From Rubrivivax sp. (GTDB taxonomy: Bacteria; Pseudomonadota; Gammaproteobacteria; Burkholderiales; Burkholderiaceae_C), in assembly GCA_024641965.1 (NCBI GenBank), contig JAHECC010000015.1:1-42903 (forward strand): 42,903 bases of DNA, in the 5' to 3' direction. Under the pieces are notes generated by a model that was not told the DNA's origin, did not search any database, and saw only the letters and a list, made by a program, of their open reading frames with translations. Both the position numbers and the translations under genes were made by a program. Position 1 is the first letter of the stretch. The number at the start of each line of letters is the position of its first letter. Below, piece by piece: positions 27,557 through 37,145 of this stretch.

Positions 27557-28342
27557 ATGCCCCAACGAAGACCGACCCTCGGCGAGACCTGGCGTGTGCT
27601 GGCCTACACCCTGGCCATCGCGCTGGCCTTCATCGCACTGGAACGCATGCAACTGGCCGTCTTCAGCATGCCGGGCACGGCCAAGCTGCTGCAGGGCATC
27701 GGGCTGCTCGATGCCAAACCACAGGACGCGCTGCAGGAGCAGGCCGCGCAGGTGGCTGCCGCCTCGCGCGAGGCGCTGCAACGCCTGCCACGTGGCCACC
27801 GCATGGCCGCGCTGCGTCTGGGCTTCGAACTCGGCTACGCCAGCCAGGCGGTGGGCGGTTATGCGACGGCGCAGCCCGAGGCGCAGGCTGCGGCGCGGCG
27901 GCGCGCCCAAGCGCGGCTGCAAGCAGCAAGCGAGCACGCAAGACTGCTCGGCCTGGGCGAGGTCGACATGCTGGAGGCGCGCAACCTGAAGCAGTTTGTG
28001 GAACTGGGCCAGCGCTACGAGCGCGACGAGAATGGCCTGGCCGCACGCATCGAACAGACGGTGTCGCCGATGCACCGGCACCTGTACCTGCTGGGCGCAC
28101 AACTGGGTGGCGAGGCCGGCCGCGTGGAGGACAGCGGCGGTCGATTCGCGCTGCCGCCGGCGACGCCGATCCGCCGCAACGCGGTGCTGGCCGGCATCGA
28201 CGAAAGCTTGTGGCAAGCGCTGATCGTCGAACCTCGTGACGAGACGCCCGCCATGGTGCTGGCGCGCTATCGCCAGGCGATCGACGCGCTGATGTCCGAG
28301 GTGGCGCGCCTGGATGCGCAGGACACGGCGTCTGCCAGGTAG
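27557..28342 (+). CDS. Uncharacterised protein with N-terminal TM helix
   Basis: 261 aa; MPQRRPTLGETWRVLAYTLAIALAFIALERMQLAVFS...; in-frame start, high-GC codon pattern, no recognised family. Confidence 0.7.
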   Translation: MPQRRPTLGETWRVLAYTLAIALAFIALERMQLAVFSMPGTAKLLQGIGLLDAKPQDALQEQAAQVAAASREALQRLPRGHRMAALRLGFELGYASQAVGGYATAQPEAQAAARRRAQARLQAASEHARLLGLGEVDMLEARNLKQFVELGQRYERDENGLAARIEQTVSPMHRHLYLLGAQLGGEAGRVEDSGGRFALPPATPIRRNAVLAGIDESLWQALIVEPRDETPAMVLARYRQAIDALMSEVARLDAQDTASAR

Positions 28343-28380
28343 GCCAGGGTGTGATCGACAATCACGACCAGGGGGCGCAC

Positions 28381-30372
28381 ATGACGGATTTCGCAGGCCG
28401 GCCGCACGCATGTCGCGCCACGAGTTCGTTACTGATGCTCGCCATGTGCACGCTGTCGGCGTGCCAGAGCAGCGCTCCGGTCACACCCGCCCACGGCGCG
28501 GTCAGCCCCAGCGTGCTGAAAGCCAACGCCGCCGTGGCCCGGGCCGCCGATCTGAGCGACCCCGCCAGCTTCGCCGACGCGCGGCGCGGTTTCATCGCCG
28601 CGCCCACCGGCCAGGTCAGGGACGAAAGCGGCCGCGTGGTCTGGGACTACGACGCCTTCGCCTTCGTCAGCGGTGCCGCGCCGGACACGGTGAATCCGAG
28701 CCTGTGGCGCCAGGCGCTGCTGAACAACCACATCGGCCTGTTCAAGGTGCGCGACGGCATTTGGCAATTGCGCGGTTTCGACCTGGCGAACATCACGCTG
28801 ATCGAGGGCCGCAGCGGCTGGATCGTGGTGGATGCGCTGACCTCGCGCGAAACCGCCGCTGCCGCAATGGCCTTCGCGCGCCGGCACCTCGGCGACCGGC
28901 CGGTGTCGGCGCTGGTCTTCACGCACAGCCATGTGGACCATTTCGGCGGTGCGCTGGGCATCCTCGGCGCCGACGAAGCCAGGGCGCGCGCGGTGCCGAT
29001 CGTGGCGCCGGCCGGCTTCATGCACGAGGCGACGAGCGAGAACATCCTGATGGGCGTGGCCATGGGCCGGCGTGCGATGTACATGTACGGCCAGCGGCTG
29101 CCGCGCGATGCCGGCGGGCTTGTGGACAACGGCCTGGGCAAGGCCGTGGCCTTCGGCCGCGTCGGCATCCTGCCGCCCACCGTGGTGGTCGAGGCCGCGC
29201 ATCAGGATCTGCTGCTCGACGGCGTGCGTTTCGTCTTCCACAACGCGCCCGGTAGCGAGGCGCCGGCCGAATTCACCTTCACGCTGCCCGAGCTGAAGGC
29301 CTTCGGCGGCGCCGAGCTGATGGGCCACACGCTGCACAACCTGTACACGCTGCGCGGCGCGAAGGTGCGCGACGCGCTGCAGTGGGCGGCCTACATCGAC
29401 GCGTCGCTGCAATTCGCCGCCGACGCCGAGGTGCTGTTCAACCAGCACCACTGGCCGGTGTGGGGCCGCGAGAACATCCGCAACTTCATCGTCAAGCAGC
29501 GCGACGTCTACCGTTACATCCACGACCAGACGGTGCGGCTCATGAACGCCGGCCTCACCGGGCCCGAGATCGCCGAGACCTTGCAGATGCCCCAGGCGCT
29601 GCAGGACCACCTGAACGTGCGCGGCTACTACGGCACCGTGCGCCACAACGTGCGCGCGGTGGTCCAGTTCTATCTCGGCTGGTTCGACGCGAATCCAGCG
29701 AACCTGGATGCGTTGCCGCCGGTGCTGGCCGGCCGGCGCTACGTGGCGCTGGCGGGCGGCGCCGACAGGCTGCAGGCCGAGGCGCAGAAGGCCTATGACG
29801 CCGGAGACTTTCGCTGGGCCGCCGAACTGCTGAAGCATGCGGTGTATGCCGATGCCGACAACCGCGCGGCGCGCGAGCTGTTGGCGCGCTCTTTCGAACA
29901 GATGGGCTACATGGCCGAGGCCGCACCTTGGCGCAACTTCTACCTCAGCGGCGCGCTCGAATTGCGCCAGGGCGCGCCGGACCAGGGCGTGAGCCGGAGC
30001 ATGATGCTGGACATGCTGCAGCATGTGCCGATCGAAGCCTTCCTCGGCGCCATGGCCGCCAGCCTCGACGGGCCGAAGGCCGCCGACACGGCGCTGAAGA
30101 TCAACCTGGTGTTCAGCGACCTGGGCGAGAGCCATGTGCTGCACATCGAGAACGGCGTGCTGCACCATCGCCGCGCGCCACCCGCAACCGACGCCAATGC
30201 GACGCTGCGCCTGAGCAAGGCCTTCTTCCTGGAGATGGTCACCGGCTCGGCCGGTGCGAAAGAGTTGCTGCTGTCGCCGCAGACGCAGATCGACGGCAGC
30301 GTGCTCGACCTGGGCCGCTTCTTCGCACTGATCGACAGGGCGCCAGGCAACTTCCCGATCGTCACACGCTGA
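28381..30372 (+). CDS. Alkylsulfatase (SdsA1/BDS1-like metallo-beta-lactamase fold), lipoprotein
   Basis: Lipobox LSAC; THSHVDHFGG; PGSEAPAEF; AELMGHTLHNLYTLRGA; FNQHHWPVWG; C-terminal SCP2-like region. Confidence 0.9.
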   Translation: MTDFAGRPHACRATSSLLMLAMCTLSACQSSAPVTPAHGAVSPSVLKANAAVARAADLSDPASFADARRGFIAAPTGQVRDESGRVVWDYDAFAFVSGAAPDTVNPSLWRQALLNNHIGLFKVRDGIWQLRGFDLANITLIEGRSGWIVVDALTSRETAAAAMAFARRHLGDRPVSALVFTHSHVDHFGGALGILGADEARARAVPIVAPAGFMHEATSENILMGVAMGRRAMYMYGQRLPRDAGGLVDNGLGKAVAFGRVGILPPTVVVEAAHQDLLLDGVRFVFHNAPGSEAPAEFTFTLPELKAFGGAELMGHTLHNLYTLRGAKVRDALQWAAYIDASLQFAADAEVLFNQHHWPVWGRENIRNFIVKQRDVYRYIHDQTVRLMNAGLTGPEIAETLQMPQALQDHLNVRGYYGTVRHNVRAVVQFYLGWFDANPANLDALPPVLAGRRYVALAGGADRLQAEAQKAYDAGDFRWAAELLKHAVYADADNRAARELLARSFEQMGYMAEAAPWRNFYLSGALELRQGAPDQGVSRSMMLDMLQHVPIEAFLGAMAASLDGPKAADTALKINLVFSDLGESHVLHIENGVLHHRRAPPATDANATLRLSKAFFLEMVTGSAGAKELLLSPQTQIDGSVLDLGRFFALIDRAPGNFPIVTR

Positions 30373-30379
30373 GCATGCC

Positions 30380-31645
30380 GTGACGATGGACTCCGCCAGC
30401 ACCCTGCAGGCCTACGTCGTCGGCGGCGCGGTACGCGACCGGCTGCTCGGCCGGCCGGTGAGTGACCGCGACTGGGTGGTGGTCGGCGCCACGCCGCAGC
30501 AGATGCTCGACGCCGGCTTCCGCCAGGTCGGGCGCGACTTCCCGGTGTTCCTGCACCCCGGCACGCACGAGGAATACGCACTGGCACGCACCGAGCGCAA
30601 GTCAGGCCCCGGCTACCACGGCTTCGTCGTGCATGCCGATCCCGGCGTCACGCTGGAGCAGGACCTGGCGCGCCGTGACCTGACGATCAACGCCATCGCC
30701 GAAAGCGCCGATGGCAGGCTGATCGACCCCTTCGGTGGTCAGCGCGATCTGCAAGCGCGTGTGCTGCGCCATGTCTCGCCGGCCTTCGCCGAAGACCCGG
30801 TGCGCATCCTGCGCGTGGCACGCTTCTCCGCGCGCTTCACCGATTTCACGCTGGCTCCGGAAACGCTGGCGCTGATGTGCACGATGGTCGCCGCCGGCGA
30901 GGTGCATGCGCTGGTGGCCGAGCGTGTGTGGCAGGAGCTGGCGCGCGGGCTGATGGAGCCGCTGCCGTCGCGCCTGTTCGAGCTGCTGCGCGCGTGCGGC
31001 GCGCTGCAGGTGCTGCTGCCCGAGGTGCACCGGCTGTGGGGCGTGCCACAGCCGCCCGAGCACCACCCCGAGATCGACACCGGCGTGCACCTGATGCTGG
31101 TGCTCGACCAGGCCGCCTCCATGCAGGCCTCGCTGGCAGTGCGTTTTGCCTGCCTGTGCCATGACCTGGGCAAGGGCACAACGCCGCCTGCTCAGTGGCC
31201 ACGCCATATCGGCCACGAACAGCGCAGCGTGAAGCTTCTGCGCGCCGTGTGCGAACGGCTGAAGGTGCCGGTGGAGTGCCGCGAGCTGGCCGTGCTTGCG
31301 GCGCGCGAGCATGGTCATGTGCATGCCAGCCTGGGCTTCGATGCAGCGGCGCTGATGCGCCTGATGGACCGCTGCGATGCACTGCGCCGGCCGCAACGTT
31401 TTGCCGAGCTGCTGCTGGCCTGCGAGTGCGACGCGCGTGGCCGCACCGGGCTGCAGCAGCGCGCCTACCCGCAGCGCGCACGGTTGCTGCAAGCGCTGGC
31501 GCTGGCGCAATCGGTGGACACGGCGGCGCTCGCCGCGGACGGGGCGGCGCGAGGCCGGTCCGGGCCGCAGATCGGCCAGGCCATCCACGCCGCGCGCGTG
31601 TCGGCGCTGCAACAAGGCCTGCCGGCGATAGCATGCGGTCCATGA
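30380..31645 (+). CDS. cca: Multifunctional CCA-adding tRNA nucleotidyltransferase with HD domain
   Basis: YVVGGAVRDRLLGRPVSDRDWVVVGATPQQMLDAGFRQVGRDFPVFLHPGTHEEYALARTERKSG; LARRDLTINAIA; DPVRILRVARF; HD motif CLCHDLGKGTTP. Confidence 0.95.
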   Translation: MTMDSASTLQAYVVGGAVRDRLLGRPVSDRDWVVVGATPQQMLDAGFRQVGRDFPVFLHPGTHEEYALARTERKSGPGYHGFVVHADPGVTLEQDLARRDLTINAIAESADGRLIDPFGGQRDLQARVLRHVSPAFAEDPVRILRVARFSARFTDFTLAPETLALMCTMVAAGEVHALVAERVWQELARGLMEPLPSRLFELLRACGALQVLLPEVHRLWGVPQPPEHHPEIDTGVHLMLVLDQAASMQASLAVRFACLCHDLGKGTTPPAQWPRHIGHEQRSVKLLRAVCERLKVPVECRELAVLAAREHGHVHASLGFDAAALMRLMDRCDALRRPQRFAELLLACECDARGRTGLQQRAYPQRARLLQALALAQSVDTAALAADGAARGRSGPQIGQAIHAARVSALQQGLPAIACGP

Positions 31646-32532
31646 CGACGGGCTCACGCAAGGGCAAGGTCGATGTGTGGCAGGTGGGCCGGCCCGAGGC
31701 CGGCTGGCGCCTGCGCATGTACACCATCATCTTCGAGGCCGACACGCGCGCCGGGCGCGCCTTCGACCTGACGCTGATCGCGATGATCGTGGCCAGCGTG
31801 GTGGTAGTGGTGTTCGACAGCATGGCCAGCATGCATGCACGCTTCGGCCGGTGGTTGTTCGTGCTGGAGTGGAGCTTCACGATCCTGTTCACGATCGAGT
31901 ACATCGCGCGTCTGTCCTGCGTGCGCAGGCCCGTGCGCTATGCCACCAGTTTCTTCGGCATCATCGACCTGCTGGCCATCCTGCCGACCTACCTGGCGGT
32001 GCTGGTACCGGGCCTGCATGCGCTGGTGGACGTGCGCATCCTGCGCCTGCTGCGCCTGCTGCGGCTGTTCCGGCTGACCGCGTACGTGGCCGAATTCGGC
32101 TCGCTGTACCGCGCGGTGGCGGCGGCGCGGCGCAAGATCATGGTCTTCCTCGGCTTCGTGATGATGGTGGTGCTGGTGATGGGCACGCTGATGTATGTGG
32201 TCGAAGGCCCCGAGCATGGCTACACCAGCATCCCGGTGGGCGTGTACTGGGCCATCACCACGCTGACCACGGTGGGCTTCGGCGACATCACGCCGCAGAC
32301 CGATCTGGGGCGCTGGATCGCGTCGGTGATGATGCTGCTGGGCTGGGGCACGCTGGCCGTGCCCACCGGCATCGTCGGCGCCGAATTCGCGGCGCAACGC
32401 ATCAGCCGCGAACCGACCACGCGCAGCTGCCACGAATGCCTGAGCGAAGGACACTCGCCTGCGGCGAAGTACTGCCGCGATTGCGGTGCCGAGCTGCCAC
32501 CGTGGCAGACCGACCCGCCCGCAGGCAGCTGA
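31642..32532 (+). CDS. Voltage-gated K+ channel family (ion transporter) with C-terminal zinc ribbon
   Basis: S4-like VDVRILRLLRLLRLFRLTAYV; selectivity filter TTLTTVGFGDITP; C-terminal CHEC...CRDC double CxxC; ATGA overlap with cca. Confidence 0.9.
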   Translation: MTTGSRKGKVDVWQVGRPEAGWRLRMYTIIFEADTRAGRAFDLTLIAMIVASVVVVVFDSMASMHARFGRWLFVLEWSFTILFTIEYIARLSCVRRPVRYATSFFGIIDLLAILPTYLAVLVPGLHALVDVRILRLLRLLRLFRLTAYVAEFGSLYRAVAAARRKIMVFLGFVMMVVLVMGTLMYVVEGPEHGYTSIPVGVYWAITTLTTVGFGDITPQTDLGRWIASVMMLLGWGTLAVPTGIVGAEFAAQRISREPTTRSCHECLSEGHSPAAKYCRDCGAELPPWQTDPPAGS

Positions 32533-32554
32533 TCGCCCGAGCGCAGCGGTGCGC

Positions 32555-33190
32555 CTACTGGGGGTGCCGCAGCGACACCGCGAAGCCGCGCTGCACGCCC
32601 GGGCGAGCCATCAGCGTGTCATACCAGCGCTTTACGTTCGGGAAGTCGGCCAGTTCCACCTTGTGCCGCGGGTGCCGCCAGGCCCAGCCCAGCAGCGCGA
32701 AGTCGGCGATCGACAGTTCACCAGCGAAATATTCATGCTCGGCCAGGCGCCGGTCCATCACGCCGTACAGGCGGCGTGTCTCGGCCATGAAGCGCTTCAG
32801 GCCGTAGTCGCGCTGCACCTCGTCTTCCAGTGCGATGAAGTGGTGCACCTGGCCGGGAAAGGGACCGAAGCCGCCCATCTGGAACATCAGCCATTCGAGC
32901 ACGGCGATGCGTGCGCGCGCATCGGTAGGCCAGAACTTGCCACTCTTTTCGCCCAGGTAGATGAGGATCGCGCCGGACTCGAACACACTGATCGGCTGGC
33001 CGCCCGGCCCATCGGCGTCGACGATGGCCGGAATCTTGGCATTCGGGCTGAGCTTCACGAACGCAGGATCGCGTTGCTCGCCCTTCGTGATGTCGACCAC
33101 ATGCACGTCGTAGGGCAGGCCCATTTCTTCCAATGCCACGCTGATCTTGCGGCCGTTGGGGGTGTCGAAGGCATACAGCTGGATGCTCAC
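32555..33190 (-). CDS. Glutathione S-transferase (Nu-class/YfcG-like)
   Basis: GTG start 33190; SIQLYAFDTPNGRKISVALEEMGLPYDVHVVDITKGEQRDPAFVKLSPNAKIPAIVD...SVFESGAILIYLGEKSGKFWP. Confidence 0.9.
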   Translation of the reverse strand: MSIQLYAFDTPNGRKISVALEEMGLPYDVHVVDITKGEQRDPAFVKLSPNAKIPAIVDADGPGGQPISVFESGAILIYLGEKSGKFWPTDARARIAVLEWLMFQMGGFGPFPGQVHHFIALEDEVQRDYGLKRFMAETRRLYGVMDRRLAEHEYFAGELSIADFALLGWAWRHPRHKVELADFPNVKRWYDTLMARPGVQRGFAVSLRHPQ

Positions 33191-35055
33191 GTGCTCTCCT
33201 TGCGTACGGCATTGACCCCCGGCGACTTGATCATGAACTGGCTGGCCACCGTCAATGCGATCAGCGCCAGGCCGATCAGGTCGGTCATCAGCCCCGGCTT
33301 GATCAGCGCCAGCGCGGCGGCGATCAGCATCAAGCGCTCCCAGGCCCGGGCCGTGCCGAAGAAGAAGTGCGAATGCAATCCGCCGGCCAGGCAGACCACG
33401 CCGATGGTCGAGCTGACCACCGCCATGGCCACCACCGTCGGCTCGCCCATCAGCAGCAGCGAGGGCGAGAAGACGAACATGAAGGGGATGATGTAGCCGG
33501 TCATGCCCAGCTTCACCGCGGCCCAGCCGGTGTCCATCACCGACGCGCCGGACAGACCGTTGGCTGCGTACACGGCCATCGCGACAGGCGGTGTGATTGC
33601 CGACAGCACCGCGAAGTACAGCACGAACAGGTGCGCCGCCTCGACCTGCACACCCAGCTTGACCATCGCCGGCACGAGCAGCGCCACCTGCACGATGTAG
33701 GCCGGCGTGGTCGGCAGGCCCATGCCGAGCAGGATGCCGGCGAGCATGGTCAGGAACAGCGCCAGGATCAGCGAGTTCTGCGACAGTGCCAGGACCACGC
33801 CGGTGAAGGACAGGCCGACGCCGGTGAGCGTGATGGTGCCGATGACCAGGCCGGCGCAAGCGCAGGCCAGTGCCACCACCAAGGTGTTGCGTGCGCCCGA
33901 TTCGAGTGCCTCGACGATCGCCGTCAGCGTGAAGGTGCCGCGGGTGGTCGAACGCAGCCAGGTCGTCGGAATCACCGAGCCAATGCCGCACAGCGCCGCG
34001 AAGGCCGCGCTCTTTCCGCTGAGCAGCACCGCCACGATGATGACCAGAGGCAGGAACAGGTGGCCGCGCTCGGTCAGCACCTGGCGCATGCGCGGCAGGT
34101 CGGCCTTGGGCAGCCCGACCAGGCCGATGCGCTTGGCCTCGAAGTGCACCGCCATGAACACCGCCACGTAGTACAGCACGGCAGGCAGCAGCGCGAACAC
34201 CGCCACCTTCAGGTACGACACGCCGAGAAACTCGGCCATCACGAAAGCCGCCGCGCCCATGATCGGCGGCATCAACTGCCCACCAGTGGAGGCCACTGCC
34301 TCGACCGCGCCGGCGAAGGCGGGGCGGTAGCCGGTGCGCTTCATCAGCGGAATGGTGAAGGCGCCGGTGGTCATGACGTTGGCCACCGCGCTGCCCGACA
34401 CGGTGCCGAACAGGCTGCTGGTGATCACCGCCACCTTGGCTGGGCCGCCCGAGGTGTGGCCGGCGATGGCCAGCGCGAAGTCCATGAACAGCTGGCCGGC
34501 GCCGCTGCGTTCGACGAAGGCGCCGAACAGGATGAACAGCATCACGTAGGTCGCCGACACGTACAGCGGAATGCCGTAGATGCCCTCGGTGGTGAGGAAC
34601 ATCTGGTCGAGCATGATGCCGGGCGACTGGTTGCCCAACGTCAGCCCGTAGACCAGGAACACCAGCGCCGTGACCGGCAGCGCCCAGCCGGTGAAGCGCC
34701 GCGTGGCTTCCAGGATCAGCAGGACCAGCGCACCGCCGAACACATAGTCGAGCAGCTGCGGGTCGTCGACGTAGTAGATGCGGTTGAGGATGTAGTCCAG
34801 CCGCATGGCGGGATACATCGCCGCCGCCACCGCCACCGCCACCAGCAGCACATCGAACCAGCCCGCGCGCCCGGCCCGGCCGCTGAGGCCGGGCATGATC
34901 AGATAGGCCAGCGACAGCGCGAAGGCCAGATGCGAGCCGCGCATGATGTAGGCATCCGGCGGGCCCATGAAGGCCACGTACAGGTGGAATGCCGACATCG
35001 CCACCGCCACGACGGTGATGGCGCGCAGGGCAGCGGATTGGCGTATCGACAACAT
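33187..35055 (-). CDS. TRAP transporter fused permease (DctQM-type fusion, TAXI-associated)
   Basis: 622 aa multi-TM; PPIMGAAAFVMAEFLGVSYLKVAVFALLPAVLYY and GILLGMGLPTTPAYIVQVALLVPAMVKLGVQ. Confidence 0.92.
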   Translation of the reverse strand: MLSIRQSAALRAITVVAVAMSAFHLYVAFMGPPDAYIMRGSHLAFALSLAYLIMPGLSGRAGRAGWFDVLLVAVAVAAAMYPAMRLDYILNRIYYVDDPQLLDYVFGGALVLLILEATRRFTGWALPVTALVFLVYGLTLGNQSPGIMLDQMFLTTEGIYGIPLYVSATYVMLFILFGAFVERSGAGQLFMDFALAIAGHTSGGPAKVAVITSSLFGTVSGSAVANVMTTGAFTIPLMKRTGYRPAFAGAVEAVASTGGQLMPPIMGAAAFVMAEFLGVSYLKVAVFALLPAVLYYVAVFMAVHFEAKRIGLVGLPKADLPRMRQVLTERGHLFLPLVIIVAVLLSGKSAAFAALCGIGSVIPTTWLRSTTRGTFTLTAIVEALESGARNTLVVALACACAGLVIGTITLTGVGLSFTGVVLALSQNSLILALFLTMLAGILLGMGLPTTPAYIVQVALLVPAMVKLGVQVEAAHLFVLYFAVLSAITPPVAMAVYAANGLSGASVMDTGWAAVKLGMTGYIIPFMFVFSPSLLLMGEPTVVAMAVVSSTIGVVCLAGGLHSHFFFGTARAWERLMLIAAALALIKPGLMTDLIGLALIALTVASQFMIKSPGVNAVRKEST

Positions 35056-35150
35056 GGCGCTCGCATCGGTTCAGTCCGGCGCAGCGTCACACCGCGCGGT
35101 CGCTGCAACCCCGTGGGCCGGGCGACCCGCGAGGCCAACGGCTCAGGGCA

Positions 35151-36089
35151 TCACAGGACGCCGGCTTCCTTGTAGTATTTCGTCGCGCCCTTGTGCATCG
35201 GCACGCCGATGTCCTCGGCCATCATCTTCGGCGTGGTCTCGCCCATCGCCTTGGCGATCGCCGTCAGGTCGGCCTTGTTGTCGACCATGCCCTTCAGCAG
35301 CTTGTAGACCACGTCGGCGTCAAGGTCGCAGCGCGCGATGACGTGCGTGGCGTAGCCGATGGTCGGCACGTCGGCCGTCTGCTTCGGGTAGCTGCCGGCC
35401 TTGATGACCAGCTTGGTGTAGCCCGGATTGAGCTTGCGCATGGCCTGGAACTTGTCGTCGCCGATGGCCACGATCTTGATGTCGCGTGCCGAGGCCAGGT
35501 CCATGATGGCCGAGGCCGGCACGGTCGTGCCCAGCGTGAACACCTGGGCGTTGTTGTCCTTCATCAGCGACACCGCATCGGTGTAGGACACGTAGCTCAC
35601 GCGGCTCAGGTCGGCCGCCTTCAGGCCGTAGACCTCGAGCGCCTGCTGGCTGATGAATTCGGCCGTGTTGCCCTTGGGCTGGAAGGCCGCGGACTTGCCC
35701 TTCAGGTCGCCCAGCGAGTTGATGCCCGAATCGGCATTGGCGACGATCTGGAAGTACTGCGGGTACAGCGTGGCGACGTTGCACACGTTCTTGGCCGGCG
35801 TGTCGAAAGGCGCGCGCCCGGCGATGCCGTCGACCGTGGAGATCGAGTTGGCAAAGCCGACGTCTGCCTTGCCGCCTTCGATGGCCTTGACGTTGGCGAT
35901 GCCCGCGCCGGGCAGCACCTGCACCTTCATGCCGGCCTTGTCGCCGATGTTGGCGATGGCCCCGCCCAGCGGGTACCACGAGCCGCCCTGCGGCCCGGTC
36001 ATCAGCTTGACCTGCTGGGCCATCGCGCCCGATGTCGCACACAGCAGCGTGCCCAGGGCAACGCCGATCTTCAGGGGATGGAATGTCAT
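35151..36089 (-). CDS. TAXI family TRAP transporter solute-binding protein
   Basis: Signal peptide ...LLCATSGAMAQQ; KLMTGPQGGSWYPLGGAIANIGDKAGMKVQVLPGAGIANVKAIEGGKADVGFANS. Confidence 0.93.
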   Translation of the reverse strand: MTFHPLKIGVALGTLLCATSGAMAQQVKLMTGPQGGSWYPLGGAIANIGDKAGMKVQVLPGAGIANVKAIEGGKADVGFANSISTVDGIAGRAPFDTPAKNVCNVATLYPQYFQIVANADSGINSLGDLKGKSAAFQPKGNTAEFISQQALEVYGLKAADLSRVSYVSYTDAVSLMKDNNAQVFTLGTTVPASAIMDLASARDIKIVAIGDDKFQAMRKLNPGYTKLVIKAGSYPKQTADVPTIGYATHVIARCDLDADVVYKLLKGMVDNKADLTAIAKAMGETTPKMMAEDIGVPMHKGATKYYKEAGVL

Positions 36090-36194
36090 GATGGGACTCC
36101 TGTGTCTGTTCAATTTGGCCAAACATGTTAGGCGCAATGGGTCGTGCCCGGACATCGGCATTACCCTCGATTGATGCGCACGCCGGGCCGGGCG

Positions 36195-37145
36195 CTAGTC
36201 GCCGGTCCGACCCGGGATGAACACGTCCGTGCTCAGGTACCGCAGACCGGAATCGCAGGCGATGGTGACGACGGTCGCCGACGTGCCGAGCTGCTCGGCA
36301 ATGCGCAGGGCAGCCACCACGTTGGCTCCGGTCGACGCCCCTGCGAGCACGCCGCACTCACGCGCGAGGCGTCGGGCCATGTCCTTGGCTGCGGCGGTCG
36401 AGACCCGTTCAATTGCCGTCACCAGATGAGGCTGCCAGAGTGGCGGCACAAAGCCGATGCCGATGCCTTCGATCTTGTGCGAGCCGGACGGCCTGCCGGA
36501 TAGCACGGCGGACTCCTCCGGCTCGACGGCGATCACCTGCACGTCGGGATCGTGGGCCCAGAGCGCCTGGGTTGCACCATGAATGGAGTGAGCGGTACTG
36601 ACCGCATGGACGAATGCTGTCACGGCGCCGCCCGTCTGTGCCCAGATCTCCTCACCCATCGGCAGGTAGCCCTTCACGGCGTCGTGATTGTTCAGCTGGT
36701 CGCACCACCAGTGTTTGGGGCGCAGGCTGATCTCGCCGGCCGTGCGGATCATCTCCCTGATCAAGGTGTCGGTGATCTGCTTGTCGTCACTGGCGACATC
36801 CGTGATCCTGGCTCCGAACGCCTCCATCGCGCGCCGCTTCTCGTCACTGAACGCATCCGAAAACACGATCTCCAAGCCATAGCCCTTCGCGGCGCAGACC
36901 ATCGCCAGCGAGATGCCGGTGGTGCCGGCCGTGTATTCCACGACCGTGCCGCCGGGCAACAGACGACCATCGGCCTCGGCGGCCTCGATTGCCGCTTGCG
37001 CCATCCGGTCTTTCATGCTTCCCGTCGGATTGGCCCACTCCAGCTTGAGCAGCACTCTGGCCGAGCCGGGCGGCACGAACCCGCCGAGGTCGATCAATGG
37101 GGTATTGCCGATGCCGGTCAGCACGTTCGAGTCGACTGGTGTCAT
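36195..37145 (-). CDS. PLP-dependent cysteine synthase family protein
   Basis: RBS-like AAGGGA before ATG 37145; GNTPLIDL, LEWANPTGSMKDRMAQAAI, YTAGTTGISLAMVCAAKGY; Lys in SMKDR is the expected PLP lysine. Confidence 0.9.
   Translation of the reverse strand: MTPVDSNVLTGIGNTPLIDLGGFVPPGSARVLLKLEWANPTGSMKDRMAQAAIEAAEADGRLLPGGTVVEYTAGTTGISLAMVCAAKGYGLEIVFSDAFSDEKRRAMEAFGARITDVASDDKQITDTLIREMIRTAGEISLRPKHWWCDQLNNHDAVKGYLPMGEEIWAQTGGAVTAFVHAVSTAHSIHGATQALWAHDPDVQVIAVEPEESAVLSGRPSGSHKIEGIGIGFVPPLWQPHLVTAIERVSTAAAKDMARRLARECGVLAGASTGANVVAALRIAEQLGTSATVVTIACDSGLRYLSTDVFIPGRTGD

Noticed and set aside
28429-30402. 657-aa minus-strand ORF opposite the alkylsulfatase gene
   Set aside because: Repetitive Q/H/R/V-rich shadow translation; the plus strand encodes a clear metallo-beta-lactamase-fold enzyme.
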